Assembly: GCA_963799085.1 (NCBI GenBank)
Contig: CAWCWA010000010.1
Location: 1-64,000 of the forward strand
Direction: 5' to 3'
Length of the DNA stretch: 64,000 bases
Source: AP-15 sp963799085
Lineage (GTDB): Bacteria; Pseudomonadota; Alphaproteobacteria; ATCC43930; CGMCC-115725
Part shown: piece after piece, positions 36,296 through 43,809 of the stretch
Numbering within the stretch: the first letter of the stretch is position 1
Layout: each line of letters begins with the position of its first letter
Notes under the pieces: generated by a model
What the model saw: the letters and a program-made list of their open reading frames with translations, nothing else
Database searches by the model: none
What the model was told of the DNA's origin: nothing
Made by a program: the position numbers and the translations under genes

Positions 36296-37107
36296 GTGGG
36301 CGTCCAGTCTGAGATGCAGGCGGGCTTGATCCCAATCGCAAGCACAGGACAACCACCGTTGCGCCCCGCGTTCAGTCGGTAGATCAGCTTTCCCATCCAC
36401 GTCGTGCTCGCGCCGTATTTCTCGCGTGTCATCCGCGGCGACCCGTCTGGCTTCATGTCTGGTTCACCGTTGCGTTTGAGTGCCGGGCCTAGCGCACGGA
36501 ATACGGGGTTAAGATCCGCCGAACGTGTGACCAAAACTGCCGCGTCGATTACCCCACATTGCGAAAACGCGCTGAACGCATATAAATCTCGATCGAATGT
36601 CTGATCTTTGCTGTTCCACTCAAGGTCGAAGGCCACACGCCCTTTTACGTAGTCGATCTTGTGGCCGTCGAGATATTTCTCTCTAAGTTTTTCTGTACTG
36701 CGCGCTTCAAATGTTGGCCTTCCCCTCTTTGTGCCCGTCTGCTCACGCCACCGTAGCTTTACAATGAGGTCTCCCTGCACGATGGTTTCGTGCCACCCTT
36801 TCGGTCGAAGGCTTGCAGAAAGCAGCTTCGGTACGTCGGATTCGTTTCCCCCTGCCTTGCGAATGATTTCTGACGTAATCGTAAAGGTGCGTAGTGCCTC
36901 AAGGATCTCGTCGAACTCGGCTTTGCGTGTCTCGCTAAGAATCACGGCGGCGTTACGGTAGCTATGAACCTCGTATTTTTCGAAGATATCGGCGGAAATC
37001 TTCCGCCGCACAATTTCAGGCGGATCCGCAGTATCGCTCGGAGTAGTCGCTACGTCCTCGGTTAAAGAAACAAGGGCGTCAGTATCCTCTTCCCGCTCGT
37101 CGCTCAT
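36292..37107 (-). CDS. BglII/BstYI-family type II restriction endonuclease
   Basis: A 271-residue protein resembling the BglII/BstYI (PF09195) restriction enzymes. 'FEKYEVHSYRNAAVILSETR' begins the conserved fold. The active-site region is 'GHKIDYVKGRVAFDLEWNSK' followed by DQTFDRDLYAF, giving candidate metal-site residues D152, E163 and K167/Q169. 'GVIDAAVLVTRSADLN' and 'YGASTTWMGKLIYRLNAGRN' follow. BglII-type enzymes cut RGATCY/AGATCT-like sites; the actual site here is unknown. The gene is squeezed between an RHH gene and the methyltransferase, overlapping both by ATGA. GC is near 50 percent. Confidence 0.82.
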   Translation of the reverse strand: MSDEREEDTDALVSLTEDVATTPSDTADPPEIVRRKISADIFEKYEVHSYRNAAVILSETRKAEFDEILEALRTFTITSEIIRKAGGNESDVPKLLSASLRPKGWHETIVQGDLIVKLRWREQTGTKRGRPTFEARSTEKLREKYLDGHKIDYVKGRVAFDLEWNSKDQTFDRDLYAFSAFSQCGVIDAAVLVTRSADLNPVFRALGPALKRNGEPDMKPDGSPRMTREKYGASTTWMGKLIYRLNAGRNGGCPVLAIGIKPACISDWTPT

Positions 37108-37334
37108 TGAGGTCCCCCCGCTCGATTGTGACGGGTTCTCGGTTGAGGCAGCGGCAGTTTCGGGCTATCCGCAATCTCATGCTCGCGGACAATCAAGGTA
37201 TGCAGTTCATGGCGCACCATCCAAGCAACCGAAAGGTTGTTGCGGTCGGCGAGCGTCCTCAGGGCGGCGTAGTCACCGCCGTCAAACCTGACGGAGATTC
37301 GAACCTCCTTCCGGTTGCCCCTGGGCCTTTCCAT
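37104..37334 (-). CDS. Ribbon-helix-helix protein leading the R-M operon
   Basis: A 76-residue basic protein with the RHH pattern: beta strand 'KEVRISVRFDGGDYAALRTL' and helix 'ADRNNLSVAWMVRHELHTLI'. RHH proteins bind DNA as dimers and often autoregulate. Its stop overlaps the restriction-enzyme ATG, so it heads a three-gene operon. It likely takes the place of the HTH 'C protein' that times nuclease against methylase expression in other type II systems. The AT-richer upstream region (37335-37675) should contain its promoter and operator, though I cannot pick one out. Confidence 0.75.
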   Translation of the reverse strand: MERPRGNRKEVRISVRFDGGDYAALRTLADRNNLSVAWMVRHELHTLIVREHEIADSPKLPLPQPRTRHNRAGGPQ

Positions 37335-37675
37335 GTATGGTGCTTATTGCACCACTTTACGTCAGTCCAGCGGAAATGAATAAGTTTATGTTAAACCAGA
37401 ACCACTTCTGAGCTTTCGAGAGCATGCTTAAGACGAAATGGCGAATTGCTTTATCGGACTACTCTTGCCCGCCTGATTTTCCATAAAAGTCCGACTGTCG
37501 CCGATTTTAATAAGCACCCGATCGGATGCTTCATATCTGCGCCCTTTGGGTCATTGCCGGAACCGTGACGCAAAAATTGCCACAATTGCATGGTAGCAAT
37601 CGGTCCGTCGGTGGCGGGATTGGCGGGGTTGCGTGATGGTAGCGGTACTATGGTCGGAGGATTTGCTGATAATTC

Positions 37676-37702
37676 GTTGCAAATAACAGCAAAAACAGCA
37701 AA
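37676..37702. repeat. 27-bp direct repeat, left copy
   Basis: A 27-bp A-rich sequence beginning gttgcaaataacagc is identical to 43722-43748, about 6.05 kb away in the same orientation. Both copies are preceded by tttgctg, so each is also part of an imperfect inverted repeat (TTTGCTG against CAGCAAA). The two copies bracket a tRNA gene, transposase/integrase remnants and accessory genes. Confidence 0.85.
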
Positions 37703-37769
37703 ACGCGGTAGGCGGTGAGACCGGCTTCGCGAAGAGGCAATCGGGCAATTCTGCGGGCCAGCGGCGCTC

Positions 37770-37976
37770 GCATTCAAACCGCGCGAACAGCCGCTCGACC
37801 GCGCCGGCCCGCGCCAGCTGCCAGCGGTAGAGCCGGATCGTCTTGGCGTCGGGCGCCGGATCGTGCAAGGCCAGCCCGACAAACCGCATGGACGACAGCC
37901 GGTCCCTCAGCTGGTATTCGGTCTGCTCGTCCGACAGGCTGTGGCTCGCCTGCGCGCAGACGAGGAGCGTATAAAG
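37770..37976 (-). pseudogene. IS5-family transposase fragment
   Basis: The minus strand encodes an N-terminal transposase fragment: 'ASHSLSDEQTEYQLRDRLSS', 'MRFVGLALHDPAPDAKTIRL' and 'YRWQLARAGAVERLFARFE'. This matches the DUF772-type N-terminus of IS5/IS1182 transposases. After that the reading frame leaves the family; the catalytic DDE domain and both inverted ends are missing. It is a dead remnant. Confidence 0.8.
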
Positions 37977-38010
37977 GCTTGGGCTAGGCCGCGACTCGCG
38001 CGGGCTCGGC

Positions 38011-38115
38011 ATGCACGTAAAAGTTGTCAGCGAGCGGGCCGGTCATGCCAACGTGAAGATCACCCTCTGGGTCGACGCCGCCTGCATTCCGAGCATGCAG
38101 GCTGACGCCGCGTAG
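38011..38115 (+). pseudogene. Tyrosine recombinase (phage integrase) C-terminal remnant
   Basis: A 34-codon fragment reads 'VKVVSERAGHANVKITLWVD' followed by AACIPSMQADAA and a stop. Intact integrases read VVSERLGHANVxITLDxYxHVIPSMQADAA. The Arg/His-box Gly-His is kept, but the catalytic Tyr position and its neighbours are garbled. It lies 123 nt upstream of tRNA-Thr, the sort of site where integrative elements insert. Confidence 0.65.
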
Positions 38116-38238
38116 CGGGTGGACGCATGGTTCCGGTAGAGGCAAAATCAGCGGCCGACAAGGCTTTCGGTGGGAGACCGGTGGGAAATCCAAAATTCCG
38201 ACACAAAACCCCTTGTATATTATTGATATACATATGCT

Positions 38239-38313
38239 AGCCGGGTTAGCACAGTGGCAGTGCAGCGGTTTTGTAAACCGAAGGTCGGGGGTTCGAATCC
38301 CTCACCCGGCACC
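38239..38313 (+). tRNA. tRNA-Thr (anticodon UGU)
   Basis: A complete cloverleaf: acceptor GCCGGGT pairs with ACCCGGC followed by discriminator A and an encoded CCA at 38311-38313. D-arm TTAGCACAGTGGCAGTGCA, anticodon loop TTTGTAA with TGT, and T-arm GGGGGTTCGAATCCCTC are present. It is a reliable intergenic landmark beside integrase remnants. Confidence 0.96.
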
Positions 38314-38345
38314 ATGACCAGGGATGGCGGATAGGGCGGGCGAGG

Positions 38346-39610
38346 ATGATGCTGAGCGATGCGATCTGGCCCAGGCGCGGATTACAGCCGGGTGCCGTAC
38401 CTTCTCTATCACGACGCCGAGGCCTACCGCCTCGAGCAGGAGCGGATCTTCGCGGGCCGGCATGGAATTTTCTGGGCCTTGCCGCCGAGATCCCGAACCC
38501 CGGCGATTTCCGCACGACCTGGGTCGGCGAGACGCCGGTCGTCTTCAACCGCGACCGGGAGGGCGCCGTCCACGCCTTCGTCAACCGCTGCGCCCATCGC
38601 GGCGGCTCTGGTGCGGCGCGAGCTCTGCGGCAACGCCAGCGAGCATATCTGCATCTATCACCAATGGTGCTACGGGCTCGACGGGCGGCTGACTGCGATC
38701 CCGTTCCGCCGCGGCATCCGCGGCAAGGGCGGGCTCGATCCCGGCTTCGACATGGCCGAGCACGGCCTGCGCGCGCTGCGGGTCGGCGACGTCGACGGGC
38801 TGATCTTCGGCACGCTCTCGACCGAGGCGCCGAGCCGCTCGAAGATTATCTGGGGCCGCCGGTCATGGCGCAACTGCGCCGCCTCTTCGACCGGGAGGTG
38901 CAGGTCCTCGGCTACAACCGGCAGCGCATCCGCGGGCAACTGGAAGCTCTACGCCGAGAACACGCGCGACAATTACCATGCGAGCCTGTTGCACGAGTTT
39001 CTCGTGACCTTCGGCCTCGACCGCTCGACCCAGGTCGGCGGGGTCAAGATGGACGCGCGCCACCGCCACAACATCACCTGGGCGGAGGCCGGCAGCGACA
39101 CACGACGAATTCGCCCGCGCAGGCCTACGCCGGCGCCGGCGTGCGCAACGATTTCCTGTCGCTGCAGGAGCCGGACGCTCGTCGCCTTCCACCCGGAGCG
39201 CGACGACCGGCTCAACATCGCGATCACCTCGGTCTTTCCGTAGCGCGGTCTTCGTGCAGATCAGAACAGCCTGGCGGTGCGCCAGATCCGGCCGCGCGGC
39301 GTCGACGAGGTCGAAATCTTTCAGACCATGCTCGGCTATGCGGACGATCCGCCCGAGATGACCCTGCACCGGCTGCGCCAGGCAAATCTCGTCGGGCCGG
39401 CGGGCCTCGTCTCGATGGAGGACGGCGAGGCGATCGAGATCGCCCACCGCGCCTCGAAGCCCGATCCCGACAGCGCCACGGTCATCGAATTGGGCGGCGG
39501 CGGCGTCATTTCCGACCGCGACTACCGCGTCACCGACGTGCCGTTGCGCGGCTTCTGGTCGTATTACGCCGAGCTGATGGGGATCGAGCCCGACGGGTGC
39601 GGTGCGATGA
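38346..39610 (+). CDS. Rieske ring-hydroxylating dioxygenase alpha subunit (several frameshifts)
   Basis: The large subunit of an aromatic-ring dioxygenase can be stitched together from pieces in different frames. The start is 'MMLSDAIWPR'. Then 'PYLLYHDAEAYRLEQERIFA', 'NFLGLAAEIPNPGDFRTTWV', the Rieske [2Fe-2S] ligands in 'FVNRCAHRGG' (CxH) and 'HICIYHQWCYGLDGRL' (CxxH), and 'NWKLYAENTRDNYHASLLHE' with the mononuclear-iron DxxHxxxxH. The tail is 'PLRGFWSYYAELMG'. At least five frame changes are needed, near 38465, 38610, 38835, 38935 and 39105-39250. The true stop probably overlaps the beta ATG (ATGA at 39607). With intact sequence it would hydroxylate an aromatic acid; substrate unknown. 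Confidence 0.75.
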
Positions 39611-40074
39611 AGGTCGACCGGTTCGCCGTCTTCGACCTCTTCGCCGCTATGGCGCGCTTGATCGATATGGGCCAATACGACGAATGGCTCGGCCTTTTCG
39701 CCGACGGAGTGCCGCTACAACGATCGTGCCGCGCGAGAATTACGACCGCGGGCTGCCGGCGGCATTGATCTTCTGCGACAGCCGCGCGGCGCTCGAAGAC
39801 CGCATCCGGGCGTTGCGCGAGGCGAACAAATACAACATCCACACCGACCGCCATCTGATCGGCCTGCCGCGCGATCCGGCGCGAGGACGGGCGTCGACGG
39901 TCGAGGCGCCGTTCGCGGTCTATCAGACCGACCAGGAGGGCGAGACGCGCCTCTTCGCGACCGGCCTCTACCGCGACCGCCTCGATCCGCGACGGCGCGG
40001 ATTTGAAGATCGCCGACAAGCTCGTACTGCTCGACAGCTTCGCGGTCCCGACCCTCTTGGCGACGCCGCTCTGA
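39607..40074 (+). CDS. Ring-hydroxylating dioxygenase beta subunit (two or more frameshifts)
   Basis: The small subunit of the same dioxygenase begins at ATG 39607 with 'MKVDRFAVFDLFAAMARLID', then 'MGQYDEWLGLFADG'. After a shift near 39720 it continues 'PRENYDRGLPAALIFCDSRA', 'LEDRIRALREANKYNIHTDR' and 'AVYQTDQEGETRLFATGLYR'. After another near 39990 it ends 'DLKIADKLVLLDSFAVPTLL' with TGA at 40072-40074. Beta subunits (about 160 residues) are structural partners forming a3b3 complexes. No ferredoxin or reductase gene follows; instead a toxin-antitoxin remnant begins directly. Confidence 0.75.
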
Positions 40075-40286
40075 ACCCCCTCGCGCGCCGCCTTGGCCGG
40101 ATAGTCGCCGGTCGGCAGGCGGACCATCACGTCAGTATCGACCGCGATCACGGCGGGCGGCGAGTTCGGCAATGCTGGCGGCGTGTCCTCGACGAGAAAT
40201 TCGGTCCCGACGCCCCACCGCCAAGCCTCCCGCACCGATTTCGGCAGGAAGACCTGCCCCTTCGGGGACAGCCGTGTCGTCTCCAT
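40075..40286 (-). pseudogene. vapB-vapC toxin-antitoxin remnant (fused fragments)
   Basis: From ATG 40286 the minus strand reads an AbrB/MazE-type antitoxin N-terminus, 'METTRLSPKGQVFLPKSVRE', up to 'GVGTEFLVEDTP'. It then goes straight into a PIN-toxin N-terminus, 'VIAVDTDVMVRLPTGDYPAK', in the same frame. The antitoxin's toxin-binding tail and all later PIN acidic residues are missing. After 'AAREG' the frame is only antisense of the dioxygenase gene. This is a deletion-fused remnant of a vapBC module. Confidence 0.65.
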
Positions 40287-40329
40287 GCTATTTCTCAAGT
40301 GTTCAGACGCATACAGCTGATTTCAGTGC

Positions 40330-40440
40330 GGCCCACCCCATCTCGCTTTCCCCGGTGCAGGCCGGGATCCATGTTCACCATGGGCGCCAGCCTTCGCCGG
40401 TGTGGTGGAACCATCGATTTGAGCGTTAGTCCCACTTCGC
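40330..40440. repeat. Degenerate palindromic repeat
   Basis: A segment reading as 'SLSPVQAGIHVHHGRQPSP' on the plus strand, and as an AKAGAHGEHGS-like string on the minus, corresponds to a common dispersed palindrome whose translations contain 'PAQAGIH' and 'MDPGLHRGK'. It lies between the vapBC remnant and the next partial gene. The flanks to 40494 hold nothing else recognisable. Confidence 0.5.
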
Positions 40441-40494
40441 CTTGTGAATCCTGTGAATGCGTCTGAGCACTGGCGTCGCCACTCCTGGCGGACC

Positions 40495-40845
40495 TTACTT
40501 GGAGGTGGCGGCGGCTGGTCGAGGCTTGGCAATCGCCCGAAGCTTTGCCTTGTCTTCCTCCGACAGGCCGCTTGCGCCGGGGCACTCCTCTTTCAGAAAC
40601 GCAGAAGCAATTTCGGCCTTCCGGGCGCGATCATCCCCGAGGCGGTCATCGAGTTGCCGGATCAAGCCGCGGATCACATACGGGGCGCCGTTGCCATCGC
40701 AGCCGATTGCGATCAGCCGCGCCGCGAGCCGCTCGGGGTAGGCGGCGCCCGATTTCAGTGATGCCGCGGCGAGGTCGTCCCATGCCTTTGCCGCCACCGG
40801 GTCTTTCTCGAGGGTTTCTCGCCGAGCGGCGCGATCCGCTCCAGC
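40495..40845 (-). CDS. Partial hypothetical protein, 5' end lost
   Basis: The minus frame ending at TAA 40495 reads 'ETLEKDPVAAKAWDDLAAAS', 'GAAYPERLAARLIAIGCDGN', 'GAPYVIRGLIRQLDDRLGDD' and 'ECPGASGLSEEDKAKLRAIA'. Codon usage and the two Cys-containing segments look genuinely protein-like, but I do not know the family. Upstream (above about 40845) the sequence becomes the start of the plus-strand TIGR04255-like gene, so its N-terminus is missing. It looks like a fragment brought next to that operon by recombination. Confidence 0.4.
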   Translation of the reverse strand, partial: AGADRAARRETLEKDPVAAKAWDDLAAASLKSGAAYPERLAARLIAIGCDGNGAPYVIRGLIRQLDDRLGDDRARKAEIASAFLKEECPGASGLSEEDKAKLRAIAKPRPAAATSK

Positions 40846-41345
40846 ACATTATCGCGCTGGAAACGCGGGCCTATGAGAGCCGACAGGACTTCTTGGAGCG
40901 GTTGGGAGCGGTTTTAGAAACGCTCGAGGAGACGTTCGCTCCAACCCATATGATGCGCCTGGGGATGCGCTATATCGATCAGATCAGAGGTGAACCGCTG
41001 GCGCGCATCGACGCGCTGCTGCGCAAAGAAGTGCTGGGAGTTGCACTCTGTGCCGGACTGGACGCGAAGCAGATTATAACGGGCTTTGCCGCACCCGCCG
41101 AACCGGGCGAGTTGTTGGCCAAATGGGGCAGGCTACCCGCGAACGTAACGATCGATCCGAATCTGCTACCGAAGGTCCCGGAAGATTCGTGGCTCATTGA
41201 CCTTGACGTGTCGCGCACGGAACAGCTTGCATTTGAGACGAAAGGAATTGTGGAAACGGCGCGACGGGCCGCCGAGCGGGTGTATGCTGTGTTTCGTTGG
41301 ATGGTGAAAGAAGAATTCCTCAAGGCGTACGGAGGAAAGGTGTAG
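40810..41345 (+). CDS. TIGR04255-like family protein, probably N-terminally truncated
   Basis: The visible part matches the C-terminal two-thirds of the sporadically distributed TIGR04255 family: 'HIIALETRAYESRQDFLERL', 'PTHMMRLGMRYIDQIRGEPL', 'SWLIDLDVSRTEQLAFETKG' and 'ERVYAVFRWMVKEEFLKAYG'. Family proteins are about 250-270 residues and start with a conserved NAPI(V/I)EA segment that I cannot find here. No good start codon exists before ATG 40950. It is therefore probably a 5'-truncated gene. Its stop is 3 nt before the GTG of an HTH protein, so it belongs to a three-gene operon. Function is unknown even for the family. Confidence 0.65.
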
Positions 41346-41347
41346 CC

Positions 41348-42076
41348 GTGCCGACGACGAATACACAGATTACCGCCCCGCCGGGCCTGCTGGCTACGTC
41401 ATTGTTGTCGGAGATGGGCAGCAACATCGTGGCCGACGTCGTGCGTCACGACCCGCCGCGTAAGGTGGTGGTGATCGTTGCACATCCGCTCGAATACGAC
41501 ACCTCAAACACGGCTCCGGAAGCTGGCCGCGAGCCTTACGAACATACGGACGCGGGTCTGGTCTCTTTCAAGCGTGTTCCTGTGGAGGCCGTCGCGGGGG
41601 CACCTGCGAGTTTTAGGGCTCGTGATGCGATTTTCGAACTGAAACGGCTTAGCGGTCTCACATGGGAGGAGCTGGCGGGGCTGTTGTCCGTGACGCGCCG
41701 GAGTCTACATCTATGGGCGAATGGTGGTCGCATCAACGCGCCGAACGAAAGGCGTGTTCGCGATCTGCTGGTGACGATGCGCGAGCTGGACCGCGGCACG
41801 GCGCGCGAGAACCGTGCACTCCTACTGACGCCGCTACAGGATCGCGATATGACTGTAGGCGAGCTACTGCAAGGACAGCATTTCGACGCTGCGCTCAAGC
41901 TGGTCGGGCGCGGGCGCCGGCGGGCGATGCCGCCGCCGTCGTCGGTGGCCCGCGAGGCCCGGCGGAAACCGGAAAAGTTGTCGGCCGCGGATAGGCTCGC
42001 TACCAGCGCCGACCGAATTCATACGGACGAAGGAGGGGCACTGGCGCCCCGTCGCGGTCCGCGCCGGGGGGTATGA
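41348..42076 (+). CDS. HTH protein of an unknown three-gene operon
   Basis: A 242-residue soluble protein starting at GTG 41348, with GGAGG 16 nt upstream. The N-terminal half has 'KVVVIVAHPLEYDTSNTAPE' and a helix-turn-helix around 'IFELKRLSGLTWEELAGLLS' and 'VTRRSLHLWANGGRINAPNE', typical of XRE-like DNA binding. The C-terminal part ('LLTPLQDRDMTVGELLQGQH' and a basic Pro/Arg-rich end) is not recognised. Its TGA overlaps the ATG of the next gene. The order TIGR04255-like, HTH, third protein suggests a self-regulated accessory cassette. Confidence 0.7.
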   Translation: MPTTNTQITAPPGLLATSLLSEMGSNIVADVVRHDPPRKVVVIVAHPLEYDTSNTAPEAGREPYEHTDAGLVSFKRVPVEAVAGAPASFRARDAIFELKRLSGLTWEELAGLLSVTRRSLHLWANGGRINAPNERRVRDLLVTMRELDRGTARENRALLLTPLQDRDMTVGELLQGQHFDAALKLVGRGRRRAMPPPSSVAREARRKPEKLSAADRLATSADRIHTDEGGALAPRRGPRRGV

Positions 42077-42950
42077 AAAGGATCGTGGTGGGTAAAACTG
42101 ATGCAGGTGAAATCGAGCGAATAGACGCCGTACTGAGGCGCTGGCGCCAGGGAGATGCCACACTAGGTGGTGGGGTATTCGTCGTTCACCTAGCGGATAA
42201 GCGGGCTCCGCTTACTCCCAACGCACGAGAGGCCGCGGGCGAAGTTCCAAGCGACTACAATGTCTTCGACGTGTTCACCCCGGTAAAAGGCCTCGTGGTC
42301 GTGAGCCAGAGCTGCGACATCGTGCGGACATGCTCCAAATCGGAGTTCGTGGAAGTGAGCCCGCTGGTGGTGATTGAGGACGAGCGCCAAATCGAGCAGA
42401 TCAAAAAAAGGCGGCAGATACGTTACGCCTATTTGCCGGGCTCGGCCGATCGCAAGCTGGTGGCTGATCTCGAAAGGACAATGACGGTAGAAAAGGCTGT
42501 GGTCGCCGAATGGACTCGGGTTGCGGGTTGTAGGACCGAGCAGGAACGCGCGACGTTCGCCGATGCGCTCGTGCGGAAGCGGGGGCGCTTCGCGTTCCAG
42601 GATGAATTCAATGCTGGATTGAAGAGATTTAGGGACCGCCTCAAGAATTTGGAGGGCAAGAAGACGCCCGATGGTAATCTACTTGCGGCGCTCGACGAGG
42701 TCCGCGTGCAGGCAGGCCCGGATTGGGGCGCGACGAACGTCACGGTATTTTTCTGGTTTCTGGCGGAGCGGGAAAAGATCGCCGATCTCGATGTCGCACG
42801 CGGAATTGTTCAGAACTGGATGAGCGAGATCAGTTGGCCCGACAGGTTTACGCTGGCACACCCGGCCTTTATAGTCTCGAACCACAGGACATGACTGTCG
42901 AGCAGTACCAAGCCAGTCAGGCGCTGGACTACGACGACTTTTCTCCGTAG
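42073..42950 (+). CDS. Unrecognised protein, third gene of the operon (frameshift near the end)
   Basis: About 290 residues, starting in an ATGA overlap with the HTH gene. It contains 'LRRWRQGDATLGGGVFVVHL', a striking 'FTPVKGLVVVSQSCDIVRTC' followed by SEFVEVSPLVVIED, then a helical charged region ('QIEQIKKRRQIRYAYLPGSA') and a C-terminal 'WGATNVTVFFWFLAEREKIA'. The SQSCDIVR segment looks like a core motif of an uncharacterised family. The primary frame stops at 42894, but moving one base near 42870 continues sensibly through 'YSLEPQDMTVEQYQASQALD' to TAG 42950, so a sequencing shift is likely. Function unknown. Confidence 0.65.
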
Positions 42951-42999
42951 GCATCCGTCGCTCCCCTATGAAGCTTTCTGAGTGTGCCTCGCCCCGCGA

Positions 43000-43534
43000 T
43001 CACGGTGACGAGTGGAATGCGATCGGGGCGGCGACAAGGCTGATCTGGGCGACCTGCCGCAACAGAAAGCCGACAATGCCGGTGCGTACGTCGCGCGGCC
43101 CGCCGAGGAACTGGACGAAGATGTTGCTCGGCAATTGCCGGCGCAGCCGCGTCCTGGTCTCGCCGTCCGCGATCTGGGCTTCCAGCGCGCCGTGGAAGGC
43201 GCCGACCTTGCCGGCCAGCATTACGAAGTGCAGCAGGACATAGCGCGTGAACGACGATGAAGACGAGCGGCCCCAGGACAAAAAAGGCTTTCAGCGGCAG
43301 TTCGACATTGAGAAACGGCAGTTTGACCGGGCTTTCGAGGAACAGGTCGCGATGCGTCACGGCACCCGCGGCGATCGCGAAATAAAACAGTGCGAAGAGA
43401 TAGCTGAGCCAGAGGCCCGCGCCGACGCCGGCCGCATCGACGACCGTGGCGCGCAATGATTCGAGATCGTTCGCCCTGGCCGCGAACCCCTCGGGATGAT
43501 GCGACGGAAACTCCCGGTTCCGTCTGCCCAACAT
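43000..43534 (-). pseudogene. Truncated membrane protein (N-terminus of a pentapeptide-repeat type protein)
   Basis: From ATG 43534 the minus strand encodes a cytoplasmic start, then membrane segments 'LWLSYLFALFYFAIAAGAVT' and 'LPLKAFFVLGPLVFIVVHA'. The latter is typical of the N-terminal membrane region that precedes pentapeptide repeats in some large bacterial proteins. A frameshift near 43255 leads to 'YVLLHFVMLAGKVGAFHGAL', 'LRRQLPSNIFVQFLGGPRDV' and 'GFLLRQVAQISLVAAPIAFH', then a stop at 43000. The pentapeptide repeats and the rest are absent, so it is cut short. Confidence 0.6.
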
Positions 43535-43721
43535 GCTTGCGCTCCGAACGCTCTCCCTCCGGTCAAGGTAAAACGGAAAGCGCGAACGCGCCAGTTTCGC
43601 GCGGCGCGGGTCGCTTTAGAGCGACGCCAAATTTGCCATATTCACATGGTATCTATTCACCGTCGGCGGATCAGGGCGGCCGCGAAGGGGGATCGCGGTC
43701 CCGGCCGTTTGCTGTATTTTT

Positions 43722-43748
43722 GTTGCAAATAACAGCAAAAACAGCAAA
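43722..43748. repeat. 27-bp direct repeat, right copy
   Basis: Identical over 27 bp to 37676-37702, with a similar tttgctg lead. It lies in the 275-nt gap between the truncated membrane gene and the molybdenum-hydroxylase gene. Apart from this repeat I see nothing recognisable in that gap. Confidence 0.85.
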
Positions 43749-43809
43749 CGGATCGGTCGCCGGAACCGATCGCCGCATAGCCACAGAGCGCGCTGGCGAT
43801 GCTGCCGCG

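Noticed and set aside
43000..43534. Mechanosensitive channel or permease
   Set aside because: Only two to three hydrophobic segments are present, and the pattern matches the N-terminal region of pentapeptide-repeat membrane proteins; the gene is cut before any diagnostic domain.
37676..43748. CRISPR array or integron cassette array
   Set aside because: There are only two copies of the repeat, 6 kb apart, with genes between them; no regular spacers, cas genes or attC-like series are seen.
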